Positions 1 through 12,699 of a stretch of 64,000 bases of DNA are shown in pieces. Positions within the stretch are counted from its first letter, which is position 1; the number at the start of each line of letters is the position of its first letter. The notes beneath the pieces are model-generated. The model was not told the origin of the DNA, ran no database searches, and saw only the letters and a list, made by a program, of their open reading frames with translations. The position numbers and the translations under genes are program-made. The DNA comes from Siphonodentalium dalli (taxonomy: Eukaryota; Mollusca; Scaphopoda; Gadilida; Siphonodentaliidae), in contig CP136067.1 of the NCBI GenBank assembly GCA_032622095.1, positions 91,440,707 through 91,504,706 of the forward strand, written 5' to 3'.

Positions 1-257
1 CTGTTTCGAATCGATTTGTAAGCACCGAACTGAAATATATTAGCGCAAAACGGCGTAAAAACAGATTTGACCTCGGCACGTGAAAAGTTGACCTCGCACG
101 GACAAATTAATAGGCCTATGTTAGTCCTGACCCGAAAATACCCCCACATACCAAGTTTCATCGAAATCGGCTTTGACATTTTCGAGTCCATCGATTACTG
201 ACAGACAGACAGATACACACACACACACACACAGATCTTTCAAAATATATAATAGAT
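1..257 (+). repeat. 3' part of an RTE/SINE-style interspersed repeat (copy 1)
   Basis: The sequence matches 25086-25342 almost base for base. It carries the phrase 'cataccaagtttcatcgaa', then a GACAGACAGACAGA tract, a CA run and an AT-rich tail near 'tatataatagat'. Those are common features of the 3' ends of RTE-type LINEs and the SINEs that use them. The 5' part lies outside the window; the second copy shows it starting about 24421. Confidence 0.55.
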
Positions 258-310
258 ACACATACAACATACATACACACACACATATACATATATACAC
301 ATATAAATGT
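205..310. repeat. Microsatellite (GACA)n, (CA)n and TA-rich
   Basis: This stretch is a GACAGACAGACAGA tract followed by a CA run and alternating CATACA/TATACA sequence. Apparent ORFs here on both strands are low-complexity translations (Thr-His or Val-Cys runs) and are not genes. The same tract recurs at 25290-25395. Confidence 0.9.
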
Positions 311-429
311 GGACAGGGCAAGCACACACAAGCAAACTTGCACGCAAACGATCATATAACAATTCACTGCATGTATAAGGACGTACATACGAGTATTCAC
401 ACTCAGATGCAAACTTTCATTTAATCACA

Positions 430-3400
430 AGTTTTCCTGGCGTGTGTTTAATTTCAGTTGGTATTGACACGAATATGTCTGAGTCTATCTGGAGACAATA
501 TCAATGATCCAACTTTGGAGCGAGGTACTTACCCGATGTGACAAACGAAGGTCCCCCATGGTGTGGGGCCACTTTATTTGCACATCAGATAATGTATCTC
601 TAAGAAGTTGAACAGGTGATGCTTAAATTGTGGTTGTAGAGTGTTTCGCAAATTGATTGTCAACAAATATATAATTATATGCTTGAAGGTTGTTATTTAC
701 AGAATGTGCCAAGCAAATTAGCGTTACAACTATATGGATAATAAAGGCGCACATGTTAAGGATTGACAAGTAGATAGCTATCTACGACGAGATTGATCTC
801 CTTTGTATACTGGGACCACATCCCGTAGGAATTCCTCACCACGAAGAGCGAAAACTCGTTCAGGTTGAGTATTTGTCTCCTGATATCGTCAGACAGGATA
901 GAAAGAAATACCATCACTTGGTCCTTTTGTGTGAGAGCATCAATGAATAAAAAACATGGTATGCCGAAAATGTCAATTAACGAAAACCACATTTGGATTC
1001 TAGACTCTGAAGTCGAAGAACAATCCAGTAAGGCATGCTCAACAATATCAACATAAACTTTGTCACACAGTTTGCAATGTCCGCATTCTGGGGAGGTACG
1101 TGTATGCATGGCCAGAAGCTTCGCAGCAAGCAAGAATTTATGTTTTTCCTGTGGATGTGATCTACAAGATCTCCAAAGAATAGATTTTGACATTATATTA
1201 TGATTTTGTGCGAACGTTGTTAGTGATTCAGAGCTTCTCATGCGCTCTTCACATTCACGATTTTGTATATCGTTAATATGTTGTGTGGTGATTGTTTTCC
1301 ATTCACCTTTGGATGGGAAATTTCCCTGTGTGGCGTAGTTGTGAAGATATGAATATAAATTATACCGTTTTAGTATGGATATAACATCGTTGATAAAAGA
1401 AGATTCATCAGTTGACGTTTGCGAAAGGTGGTCGGCCAATCGTGAGGAGACGATTTCTTGAGACGATTTTCCTTGCGTCATTATACAGAGGTTCCCCCAA
1501 AAACATAGTTTTCGTTTATCAACAATCGATGACAAGGAACCTGTTCCAAGGAGAGATTGGACGACATCAGTTCGGGATCTTGTGGGCAATCATTGGGTGC
1601 GTTTGAGGCAGAACCTATGTGCTCGCTCCAGAGATGTCAAATTGGTCTCACTGAGCCCACACATTAGTTCTGTCCCATAAAGACTTTTGGGAAAAACAAC
1701 CGAAGAAAATAGTGTAAGGCAGCTGAGTGGGGTATTCCCACCAGCATACATACCGGCGTTACTTAACATGAGATAGACTGATCTAATTTTCTCACATATG
1801 TGACTGGAGAGCTTGCTAGCATGTGACTCACGATGTAAAGGTATGCCAAGGTGTGTAATTTTTTCAGATTCGGATATCGGTTTGTCGTTGAGGATCCACG
1901 TATTTATCGTGCGATTTCTAGCATTAAAATTTGTTTCATTGAACACGACCACCTTACATTTGTCCTGGTTATAACAAAATCGCCATTTCCGGCTATACTC
2001 TCCACATACGTTGCACAACTGTTGTACACCGGTTGCTGTCAGAGACAAAAGCGTCATGTCGTCAGCTTGTGTTGGTGCTACACAGTTTATGGAATTCAAT
2101 CGCAAGCCATGAGGATTTGAAAATAGGTCAGCCAATAGGTCATCAATGAACAGCATGTATAAAAGAGGGGCTAATATTCTTCCTTGTCTTGTTCCTTGGT
2201 TTATGGGGATCAGTTTGGAAGTTAAATTATTAAAGCGGACAGCGTTGTAGACCACAAAGGAGAGTTTTGATAATGTGCCATATTTTACCGCAGAAACCTC
2301 TCTGGAGTAATTTGAACAACAATCCGTTTATCCACACTGTATCAAACGCTTTACGTGCGTCGAGAAAGCAAGCATAAATGGGACTGTGTAGCTCTTTGGT
2401 ATATGATATACATTCACTGATTATGTAGGAAGAGTGCATGCTGCTTACCCCTGTCTGAAATCCATGCTGTAGGGAGTTAACTTGGATAAGATGTGGGGCA
2501 TGAGATTCCAGACGATGAAATATGATTTTTTTCGAGAATCTTATAGAGGATAGGAAGCAAAGTTATAGCTCTGTAGTTATCAAATTTCGTCTTTGTTTTG
2601 CTGCCCCCTTTGTACAGTGGCACCATGACTCCGATTTTCGCCTGTGATGGTATGTGATTGAATTTCAACATTTTGGTGAACATGTGGGCGATAGTATGTA
2701 AGATATACTCACCTCCATATAAAATGTGCTCATATGATATGGAGTCATGACCTGGGGCTTTCCCTTTGCTTACTGATCTGAGTACATTTTCAAGTTCATC
2801 AGACTTAACATCGTAGCATAAAAGTGAATCAAGATTACCTGACAAATCATTGTGGTCCCGGGATACTATAGCATTAACGTTTTCAAAGTGGGATGTGTCA
2901 AAGGTTCCACTTTGAAGAGGTGAGTAAAGAATTTCGTAATATGCTGCCCATGCTTCTATCACTTCAGGGGGATCACGGAGTGTCTTGGCGTCTACTTCGA
3001 ATAGATGTTGGGCGGGTGCCTTTCTCCGTGCTTTATGAGCATTAAAGGCTCGAAAAAAATTGTCCATGTCTGTTTCAGCAAGGGTGTCAAGTCTTTCGTC
3101 GGCTTTTCTGAGAAACTGTTCATTGGCCCTTCGGTATTCACGTCGAAAGAGGCATTTTGCGTCTTTGTAATTTCGATATACAATGTGAGTGTCATCGCGT
3201 GGACTGTCTGCTTCCAGCCAAATGCGCCGATACGAAGTCATTGTTTTGTGCAGTTCATTCAAATGTTCGTGCCAAAATGGCTTGAGATGGCGATTAAATT
3301 TCTTCGGGGCCACAAACAGTTGTGAAGACTCTTTTAGGCTGAGTGTAACATCGTCATAAAATTTGTCTAAATCTCGTGTACTTTTAATTGCAAACGTGTG

Positions 3401-3768
3401 ATTGATAAAGCCACAGATCCTCGTTTGAAGAGGAGAGCTTTTTTCAGTTCGGCCTGGCTGGGTTTACACTTGTCGGTGACGATTCTATTTCCGCCTCATA
3501 TGATATGCACATGTGGATTGGACGGTGATTTGACACATTGGAAGAGTTATCCAAAATTTTAACGCTGGCTATTCTGCGTGTATCAGAAATTGGAATCAGA
3601 ATATGATCTATAATTGTCCCGTGGTTACCACCAGCAGCTACAAATGTAAAGCGTCTGCAGACGGGTTTACTGTTGACAGATTGTATTTTGCATGAGTCGA
3701 TAAATTTTGAAAATGAATTGTTTCTAGCATCGGTTTTTTCCAAGTTACCATTGAAATCTCCCATGATA
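430..3768 (-). mobile_element. Non-LTR retrotransposon (LINE), 5'-truncated, copy 1
   Basis: On the minus strand the order is endonuclease C-terminal part (3764-3438), reverse transcriptase (about 3437-1590), C-terminal zinc-knuckle region (1589-756), then a 3' untranslated stretch running towards about 430. The 5' break falls inside the endonuclease just before its Gly-Asp-Phe-Asn motif, beside the 'ctcgag' at 3771. The 3' boundary is uncertain and no target-site duplication was found. The layout fits the jockey/CR1 group; the exact clade is not assigned. Its coding frame is broken in four places. Confidence 0.85.
756..3764 (-). pseudogene. Broken LINE polyprotein: endonuclease, reverse transcriptase, zinc knuckle (copy 1)
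   Basis: This would encode the LINE protein that nicks DNA and copies RNA at the target. The endonuclease part shows M-GDFNGN and, further on, IIDHILI, typical of the APE-type C-terminal half. The reverse transcriptase shows GKAPGHDSI, YKGGSKTK, NYRAITLLPILYKILEK, HGFQTGVSS, FLDARKAFDTVW, INQGTRQGRILAPLLY and the catalytic ADDMTLLS, so the Asp pair is retained. The C-terminus has a C-x2-C-x2-C-x8-H-x4-C knuckle near 1040-1090. Lesions are a frameshift in an A run near 3434, another in an A7 run near 2525, a third near 2260, and an in-frame TGA at about 1587. Copy 2 shares all four, so this is a fossil. Confidence 0.88.
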
Positions 3769-4650
3769 ATCTCGAGAAGTGTAGCAGTGAAAGTTTTTTC
3801 TGAATGAAACTTAAATTTACCTCGACATTCTGAATGCGCTCGACTAATATGTGTTTTTCTCTCGAGAACAGACTATCTGAATTTTCTCTGAACTCCTGTT
3901 GCAGCCTAACTGGGCATTACCTATCATTTACGTCTTCCATTGGTTGGTATAACTTCTAAACTAAATTGACTACTTTTATCTAATTGGACTAGCCCTGGTA
4001 TGGAAAACTCTAACTGTTATAGCCCGATGTGCGGTTTACTGCCCGCAGCGGGTATTATAGGATGACCAGCGTGATAAAGGTAACGATCATAATTCCAGAC
4101 AGCTGCCTTTACTTTATTTGAGCAATCAAATGACCAATACCACAAGTATACTCAATGTTAATCCCACCTCTCGCCATTTCCGTGTCTGGTGTGATCATAT
4201 GCTCGCAAATAAGATTTATACGGCGAGTAAGACAAGGAGCTAAAGCGTGCACCGCCCAGTTGCATATACAGTTGTGCCCTTCGATAATGTGGTATAATTA
4301 GTCAAGATAATTCGCACTAATTTAAAGGGGTACTGTACACTAAATCCGACAATTTATGGAAACTTCTCCTTTTATACTCAACAGAATATATGCAACAAAC
4401 GAATGAATTTGAGCCATGAATTATTGCAAAATACACTATTTGCTCTATGAACGATGCAAAAAATTATGGTAATTATAATGGAAATGAATATATAGATCAC
4501 ACAAGTGTATTTTGCACCAATCCATGGCTCAAATTAATTAATTTGTTGCATATATTCTGTTGAGTATAAAAGGAGATGGTCGAATTTAATGTATAGTACC
4601 CCTTTAAATAATTAGCGATATTATACAACTTGTATAGTATGCCTAAATAT
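3769..4650. repeat. Flank segment A, copy 1 (three copies in window)
   Basis: This 0.88-kb sequence is repeated at 23131-24045 and at 28854-29748. Its left edge is exactly the 5' truncation point of the LINE, 'aatctcgagaag'. The copy at 23131 has no LINE beside it. It contains a foldback MITE at 4321-4608. No coding sequence was recognised in it. Confidence 0.85.
4321..4608. mobile_element. Foldback MITE with ~115-bp inverted arms (copy 1)
   Basis: The ends are TTTAAAGGGGTACTGTACA and its near-complement TGTATAGTACCCCTTTAAA. The two arms pair over about 115 bp, including the 'actcaacagaatatatgc' block. The ends can be read as TTAA target duplications bordering AGGGGTAC termini, which would suit a piggyBac-type MITE; that assignment is inference. 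It lacks an 11-bp piece between TGGTC repeats that the other two copies have. Confidence 0.75.
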
Positions 4651-7600
4651 GCCTCTATACATGTGAACAGTGCGAAGGCAAAGATGAATTGTGAGTCGTG
4701 GTGAGTGATCTCGTAGGTATGTGATGGACCCTATATATTATCATCAGCCATGCATGTGCCGAAACCATACTGGAAGGAATAGTCAGTAGGGAGGCCGTGC
4801 TATGCTGTTCGTTGTGTGTATTGTGTTTTGTGGGTAGCGAATGTAGTAAGACAAATTGCGGCCGTATAAACCCTATTAAATAGTCAGCATTGATACCAAT
4901 AAAACATCTATAAACATATTTGGCAAAGTTATTTTTTAAATATCGGAATTTGGTAATACTGTACGTGCATATAAGGCCATAAGAAAGTACGTCACACGTT
5001 TGTCTAGATTTAGCAAAAACCGCAGCGGAATGTGAAAGAAGCAAGAATAACATCATGATTCAAGCCGCCACACACACGCCTTTAATTGACCAATACATAT
5101 CGCATATATACTCTCTTCTATTTCCGACTATTACTCCCTTTCACATGTGAATGTTAATACACTGTAATGGTCCAGTTTTCAGTACTTCACATTTCGGAAG
5201 TGACAGATGTCCTGGCCGGGCATGCCAGCACAATTCAAGTGAACCATACAACATATCATCATGAAAATAGTGAACTTAAATCCGCTATTCCGTTGAATGG
5301 CATCGGCCACAGTGAAAACACATTACCAACGTCATATGTTTGTACATAACCTATTGTTAAAATAGTGGCATGCTCGACTTATTTCGTTTTGAATAATGAA
5401 CTCAATTCTACCTCCAAATAGGTTATCGTGATCCGTGCGAACACGCTGATATGCACTTGCCATAATCCACCAGTGACTTCACTATTTGGTTGTATGTTGT
5501 GTCGGTTGCAGCAGTGCAGTCAACGTGTGCGTTTCTGCTACTCAGTGTGGCAGATATATCACTCACTATACGTGGTATAATCGAACCATGTATGGAATAA
5601 ACACTTAAAAATACCCTGCCAGATCTGACACCATAACACCATAATATCCATGCGTTCTACACCTGAGAAATAACTCGATCGAACTCATCGGTCACTAACA
5701 TGAGGTTTTAGTGGCCAGATATTGACTTTTAAAATATTGTATCATGTTTTGATTTGGTGTCAGTCAGCCAAGGAAACACTCAAAAGATAGCTGCTACCGT
5801 CCAGAACTGTTCGTTCTCTCGAAACCCCGCACATTATCTGCTTACAATATAATTTGCTTTAGGTCGACAATCTGCTCAGAATCGCCCCATTTTGAGTCGA
5901 TAATTAGTCACATTGAGTCGATTTTTAGTCACATTATCGAATCATAATGACTTCGTTGTAGGTTCATGATGAGTGGACAATGACACATCACGACTAATCG
6001 GGTGTATGTTCACACAATGTGTTTGCAATGTGGCCCTCGCTATAAAACGGAATAACGGATACGAGTGAGCCATTGTCTGCTTAATTTATAATCCAAAATA
6101 ATCCAATATGAACCTATATGCACATTAAAATTATGTCGACTATGTGCGTATTTGCGTGAAGTTACGTTGTACGTCGCCCAAAAGCGGCAGATAATAAATA
6201 GTTATAAATTATGATATTTTGTGATCCGTTAGGACGTATTGGTGATGGGCAATTTTGTGGATATCGATGATGCCTGTTATTCACGTACGTATGGTGATGG
6301 TTGTAAATAGTTGTTAATGTTATTGTACCTGGTAAGCAGAATATTGCATCAGGAAATGATGGACTCATTGGTTTGAAACCTGTGGATCTTTAGTAAAATT
6401 ATAATTTTCTTCGACATATCTCCATGTTACCTCCAATTCACATATACCAGGTCAGACACATCCCGCTTTAAACTATTATAGTTATATTTACAAGTATAGC
6501 TAACTGTGGATAATGCAATTTTGTCATTTTGATAAAACAAATTTTGATAAGACATATTTTGACAGAACAGATTTTGACAAAATCCAAAATCATATTTCAC
6601 AAAAAAATGGTTGAAAATCAGTGTCGCAGTAATGCGGTACCATGTTCAAATATATATTTTTTTTTTGCGACAAAATAACATTTCTCGACCCGTGCGAATG
6701 ATAAACCGTGACGACACATAACGAGGAAGTCAATTAACGTTGCATTGGTTCATGTTGCTTATAACAGCGTGGATCCTGGATCCAAGGCCAATATATAAGG
6801 GCTTATACATGTATGTAGTGGTCTGGTTCATGGACTATACATATCCTACGTCCATAGTCTATATGTAAGGTCATGGGTCCTATGACTATGTATGTGCCTG
6901 TGTCCTAACCTAACAATTGTAGGCTATGTCCATGACTAACATATTGGTGACTGGTCCTATGTTCTTCAGATATAGTATAGTGTGTCCGTGACTTACATTA
7001 TACATCTAGCTGTGTGGGTGTTTCGCTTATATAACTATTATGGTCATGTCTCATATTAAACATATAAGCAACAAGTGTTCAACTCTCATTTTGAATTCCC
7101 GATAACTGAACTGGTAGTGGAGCACAACGGATAATTGTACCCATATGAAAACCAAATTTGTAGCACATTCTTGGTTAGGCTCAAACTAACAACATTTATA
7201 ACTGTTTTCGCCATAACAAACGAGTTTAGTTAAAATTACTATAAGGGTGTGTTTACATTGCTGTAGATATGTATACAGTTCTACACGCACACTAGTGTAA
7301 ACCGGTTGATATAGAAATGCGCACAGAAAGAAAACGGTATTCGTTCGTGAGCAAATATCGTGTCCGTTTTTAGTCACGGTCAACACCGAGGCGTTGCGAT
7401 AGGCACATCTGACTTGATTAATTGTTACTCGGGCTTGGCGGGTGTGCTTATTCTTTATTTGTCATTTCAACCCATGTATTTCTGACTGTGTAAGCGAGAA
7501 CCTGTGTGCTGGTGCGTGTGGTGACAAAATAAATGCGTGTGGTGCGAATATTGAACACTGGATACTTAAAGTATATCTTATTAATAGCTAATATATACAG

Positions 7601-8106
7601 TATATCTTATTAATAGCTGTACCTTAGTACACTCAGTGAACAACAGGGCGACCGCAAAAGCATAGCATAACAAGGCCGCTATCACTGACGTCGACTAGCG
7701 CAGCATAGCATCTGGGTCATGTTGTTATTATATTCTCACAAAGTTGTGATTAGATGGGAAATTCCGCACATTTCTGTGATAGGGGTCGTATATGAAGTAG
7801 CCATATTTATATTTGTGTAAACTGTTGTTTATTGTGTATTCTATGTGATTTGTTCTCATGCGACTTTCATTTTTTCTTCGAAATATTACCAACTGATCTA
7901 AGAGTAAACTGCTTCGATCTGCTGATAGTTGATTATTTGTTTTTGTCTGGCCTAAACTGACACGACTCATAGTTAATTGTCAATTACCAGAGTACTGATT
8001 ATCGCGCGTTAACTATCAGTAATCATGTTGTGATCACAATAATCTGCGACACGTGACTTCACACATATCTGTATGCAGATATACAGCAATGTAAACATTC
8101 CCTAAA
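4651..8106. other. Gene-free unique sequence inside the duplication, copy 1
   Basis: I see no credible gene. Short ORFs have no protein-like features and are shared with copy 2 only because the DNA is duplicated. Noted within it are a 'ggatcctggatcc' palindrome near 6770, a run of related 'gtccatagtctat'-type phrases at 6820-6900, and a 23-bp tandem duplication around 7570-7615 ('gtatatcttattaatagct'). Confidence 0.6.
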
Positions 8107-8516
8107 TCAGATATGTGTGCATTTTTGTATTTCGGGTATGACCCTGGCAAAATTTACCACTCATATACGTAAGAATGATATGGTATTTTTTATCCAGCTT
8201 AACATTAACACTTATTATAATTTGTTTCAACATAAAAGTGCTACTTGGTGTAGTTTAGTTTGTTAAAGCTACCATAATATCAGTCATATGTGCATTTTTA
8301 GATTTTGGTTGTGTCCGCAGCAACAGTCGCCCAACCTGTAAGTAAGAAATATGGTAATATGTCACTCAGGTCAAAACTGACAACTTATAATTATTTTCAC
8401 CATAAAAATGCTACACGATAAAGTTTAGGTTGTTAGAACTCACCTCGTATCAGTCATATGCATTACATCGATGTCGGGTAGTTGCCTATCAACTTGCTAA
8501 GACGGGCCTGTCGCGG
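8107..8516. repeat. Three ~170-bp tandem units ending the duplication
   Basis: Units begin near 8107, 8281 and 8451, each with a form of 'tcagtcatatgtgcattttt' and then 'cataaaagtgctac' and 'agtttaggttgtta' blocks. The last unit is cut where homology with copy 2 ends. The same units are at 33204-33613. Confidence 0.7.
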
Positions 8517-9332
8517 TCAAATTAGTGCAGTGAAATAATGTTTATATTTTGTTTTGGTACACTGCACTTGTCATGATATATGAAAACTACCTTTCGTGAC
8601 GATCCGTTGACAACCTGGTCAATAACATCGTCTCCAACGTAGGTTCTGCCGCAGGGATGCCAACTGGTTGCCGAGATCAGGACGAAAACAAATTCATGAA
8701 TGAAAATAGGTGAGGGTGCCTATAAACCTAGATCTGACGTTTTCTTAGAAATGTGTGATTAAACCTAATTATGCGGCATTGCTTTGCATAATCTAATATA
8801 AACGTTACCAGCATTCGGTTTTGATTAAATTTGACGAAAAATCCCGCAACTGGACCTGGGCATAAATAGAGGATATGAAATGAGTGTTTCTCTCATATGA
8901 TATTTATGCAACGAGTCTAAGAATGTTCAGTTTTCTCGAGCCTCCGTTTGTTCTCAGTTTGTGACATTATATCGTATGTTTATTAGATAAATACGAATTA
9001 CATATTCTACTTATCGTATAACAATGTCCAAAACTATATATTTCAATATTATAATTGCGCGAATTTCGGCATCGCGTTGATTGACGCGCACGAATTTGAC
9101 CTGCATTTAGTTAGAGATGCGGCTCGGCCCCGGCTGCCATTCAGCCAATCAGAACACACTTTTTGTCAACAAACGAATCAAATTATCGGAAGGTGATATG
9201 AACTAGTAATTGATATGAAATTGATTTATGACATACTTTCCAACGTAAATAATGATTGAGTCACTAACTGCATCACGTCGAAGGAAACTTGGACTAGAAG
9301 TCAAGCAGCGTAGGTTACGCGGCGTGCAAACA
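8517..9332. other. Non-coding stretch
   Basis: AT-rich sequence unique in the window. I see no ORF of protein-like composition and no repeat. Confidence 0.5.
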
Positions 9333-10012
9333 ATGTCTGAACCTGTTATCTTGATGATTCTGATATCAGTTTGGGGCTATCGTGTATGCATGCTTTGTTG
9401 TCAAAACGTGGCTACTCCCAAATTAGAAATCTTCCGAGTGGGGACTTAAATTTTAGATATGTGTTGGAAAGTGAAAGGGGTGAAATCAAGTGTCACATAT
9501 CTGGGATATTGGGTATAAAAATAAGGGGTGCACATGGAAATTCCAAGCTGAACACCCAAATCAAAGACATATATGGACGTTTCTATTACTGAAACTCTAC
9601 CAGAGTCAGTCAGACTCTGAATGTGATACATTTCGAATCACGTAGTTTTAAATGATCATATTAAATACCGTAGAAGTATTATGTCACGTGTTTGTACTTA
9701 TACCGATACGTGTTACACTGTATTTGACCACTACCTGGCCACTACTTGTGGCCACCATACCGTGATACTCTGTCTATATATTGTCCATCCAGTAACATGT
9801 CTGTGCTCGAACATATATAGAATCATCACTGTTAACTTTCTTTTGATTTTAAATAGCAAAGGCAAGTTGTACCGATACGGAACCAGACAAGGTAACGGCT
9901 TTGATCAAGGACATAACTGGTCGCGAAGAGAGAGTAGAGACAGCGATCATCACACTATTTCTGGATCTTCAGAAGAGAATTGAGACTATGGAAACAAAAA
10001 GTGTGCGCTTTA
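9333..10012 (+). CDS. Candidate secreted-protein exon pair (signal peptide, coiled coil), partial
   Basis: Exon 1 would be 9333-9381: an ATG, a short hydrophobic leader (VILMILISVWGY) and a donor cGTGTAT. Exon 2 would be 9857-10012: a pyrimidine-rich acceptor ending 'aaatag' and a perfect donor GTGAGTAT. It encodes about 51 residues that look like an amphipathic helix (TALIKDITGREERVETA..LFLDLQKRIETME). The two exons fit in phase 1, and exon 2 is phase 1 at both ends, as is common for extracellular-protein exons. I do not recognise the family. A downstream acceptor near 10365 opens only a short frame. Exon 2 is more convincing than exon 1; the whole model is inference from splice signals. Confidence 0.35.
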
Positions 10013-11812
10013 GTGAGTATGACTGCAATAGAGATGTTTCGTTAACTTACATGTATAGCTACGACTACGTTGAGCCATTCGTCGCTAAAAATTGTGTGGA
10101 GCCACAAAATAATTTAGCAAAAATGACGATGACGATGAGCAGCAATGTTGAAGTCGACAGCCCTAATAATGCGCAACGCTATTTTCGTAATTCGTTATTC
10201 GTAATAGCTATATCGGACGACACAACAAACTGACTGAGTGTTTGTATCTTTAAATGCAGTTGTTGTACGAACCGGATACATTCATGCCGTATGTCACATA
10301 ATTAGTACATTAAACGTGGTCATGGCAAGTTTGTTTGCGAAACTACTCTAATTCGTTTTGCAGAAATGACGATTATGATTACTGAATTCAACAATGCTTG
10401 GATAATCATGTCAATGATATTTTCACTTCGCGGGATCTACCATGTCGAAGGGAGATAACGCACTCACAGTGGGTATATATGAAAAATCGAAAAGGTTTGC
10501 AAAACCATCATCGTCAAGAAGAACATGAACTCTATATATACTTTGTTGATAACGTTCCAGTCAATCTAGTGACAATATTTGATTGATTTGTTGATTGGTT
10601 TAGTTTCGCTTTCAGCAACTACGGCCACATCATGGCATTGCCAGTTTTAGTGGTGGAGGAAATCCGCATATCTACGGCTAATCTAACAATGATTTCAATG
10701 GCTGACCATTTGCGCAAAACACCGGCCATGGGCGAGAACATGCAATTCCACCATATAATGAGTTACAAAGTTCACAGTGGAAACATGTATATTTGAACCG
10801 TTATGGCCAGCACTGGAGAGCGAAACGGCTTGGAGTTGTACCCCTAACCGATTGACCCACCTATGCCCTCCAATATTTGAAATAAGTGTTATGGCAACAT
10901 TACTGATATAGTGAACGTCATTTTTATAAACATACATCGTCAAATTAAAAAGCAAATAAATTGCTTCACTTGAAAATCAGTGTTTTTGAATACTTTCCAT
11001 TGCTCTGACGATTTGTAATACAGGCAGTCAGTTACTGAACAGTATGTCTGTAATGTTTACACAACACAGGTTTCTAGGGAGTCAAGGCATTCGAAGTGTG
11101 TGTATGTGAGATAACATGAAAAATATTAAAAATAATACGATATTTTGGAGCTCCTCTATTAAATGGTAAAAAGATTAGAATAGAATATGTTGTATATGTT
11201 TTGATCTTGGGATTCGAACATTAAGTGGGCCTTAAATGTTGGCGGAAGTATTACTTACCCTCTGATATGCAAAGTATGACACTGCTTACATCGAAAACAG
11301 TTGATATACTGATCTCGTTGAACTACCCGTTTTGTTTCTGAAATTAGTGTATTAAAAACAAATCTATAGATAGACGATAGATAGATAGATATATGTTTTA
11401 TTCACATACTAATTAGGTTACATTAAGCAAGAATAATATATCAAAAATCAAGTGTAATTATTGTGAGGGAGTGGCATTACCAGGATTGGCTGTCTACCTG
11501 TCACCCCCGTTGTCAATATACTAACTAATTTATCAATGGCATAACCTTAAGTTGGTGTGCTAATAACGAAATACTGGAATCTATTGAACCCACCACCCTT
11601 CTTGTTGAAATGGAACCACAGGTCACTGTGTTTACCGAGATGATACCAACTGAACATAGGCACATGGATAACACACCCACAATGTATAGTGGGATGACAT
11701 CCAGTCACTTGTTTCTCCGTGGACCAATAATATTCACCACCGTATATGTACAGTTCATATATAATCACAATGTTACTACGATGACTAGTTCTTCTTGTTT
11801 TACATGGTTCAG
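10013..11812. other. Non-coding stretch, probably intronic or intergenic
   Basis: No exon is supported beyond a weak acceptor at about 10364. A GATA microsatellite lies at about 11370-11392. The long frame upstream of 11813 reads like translated intron and ends in a polypyrimidine acceptor (ttcttcttgttttacatgg, then ttcag). Confidence 0.5.
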
Positions 11813-12590
11813 TGAAATCCAGAACAAAGAGATTCGAGGGCAGTGTGACCATCTGTGCTACACGACGTTAAACGGGGCCGCCGCCCTGGCCACAGTGAAT
11901 AGTGCAGAATACTTATCATGTCGGTTGTTGCTGCTAGATGAGAGGGGAGAGGTGCTGGTACAATCGCAAGGAGGAGGTCACATGTCTGATGTTTGCGGGG
12001 TGGGTGACGTCCTTTTGACACCAGATATGTTATCATCAGAGATCCGCCCATACAGAGTAGCGGATCTCTCACCCACTGAATCGATTAGTGTTCGGGTGAC
12101 GTGCAAATCCGTATGTAACCTCGGGAATAATGTAGCCGTTGGCTTCAAGGATAAGGAGGGACTCGGTTTCGTGATGATAGTGAAATATGATGGCAAAAAG
12201 GTAGCTGAATCGCAGAGTCTCGGGTTGGTGCATGACATCAGGGTAACAGTGCTGACTGCATTTGACAGTGTATGCGCCATCAGTGTGTGCATGCTCCCAG
12301 ACAGGTCGCATATACGCGTCCTGTCACCGGACCTCAAAACCATTGTGGGTTCCTGCGACATTATTGATGCGTTTGTTAACGACGTGTGTAGCTTCCAGTC
12401 TGGATTTATCGTTGGGACGTCAAATGGTCAGATCCACATGTATGATGGAACCGGCAAACACATGCGGCAGTTAGATATAAATATAACACGTGTTATGGGC
12501 ATCGCATTCGATCCAAGGACGAACCACCTAGCGTGTATGGAAGATATTGTAGACGATAAGCGCAGGTTACATGTGTATCAGATGGAGTGA
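11813..12590 (+). CDS. Beta-propeller terminal exon (TRIM/NHL-like protein), 3' exon only
   Basis: About 259 codons run from a strong acceptor at 11812 to a TGA at 12588. The frame is open further upstream to an ATG at 11610, but that part is unlike the rest and crosses the acceptor, so I treat it as intron. The protein has repeated beta-strand blades: GEVLVQSQGGGHMSDVCGV, NNVAVGFKDKEGLGFVMIVK, SFQSGFIVGTSNGQIHMYDG and VMGIAFDPRTNHLACMED. These resemble the C-terminal six-bladed propeller carried as one large last exon by invertebrate TRIM/RBCC proteins, where it binds partners or RNA. No RING, B-box or coiled-coil exon was found upstream, so the 5' end is missing or far away. The family assignment rests on blade pattern, not on a diagnostic residue. 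Confidence 0.68.
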
Positions 12591-12699
12591 ACTGGACACC
12601 ACTATTACTCACTTTGGCTCATCAGTATTGGAATACCATAAATATCCGTCCATTTCAGATGCTAAAGTTATCGCGGTGTGGTGGAGACATACACTCTTA

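Larger units (their letters stand above)
1..8516. repeat. Long direct duplication, copy 1 (left edge outside the window)
   Basis: Base-by-base reading shows near-identity with 25086-33613, with only scattered substitutions and small indels. The offset moves from 25085 to 25098 and then 25097. Similarity stops sharply after 'gggcctgtcgcgg' at 8516 (33613 in copy 2). The unit holds an interspersed-repeat end, a dead LINE, a 0.88-kb flank with a foldback MITE, about 3.5 kb of gene-free DNA and a short tandem repeat. Because the LINE's frame lesions are shared, the LINE was already dead when duplication occurred. Confidence 0.92.

Noticed and set aside
121-424. Overlapping ORFs of 68-84 codons on both strands (also at 25206-25509 and 24097-24425)
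   Set aside because: They are translations of CA/TA/GACA microsatellites with Thr-His, Val-Cys or Tyr-Ile runs.
11610-11812. N-terminal extension of the propeller ORF to the ATG at 11610
   Set aside because: The added residues are unlike the blades and cross a strong polypyrimidine-AG acceptor, so they are read as intron.
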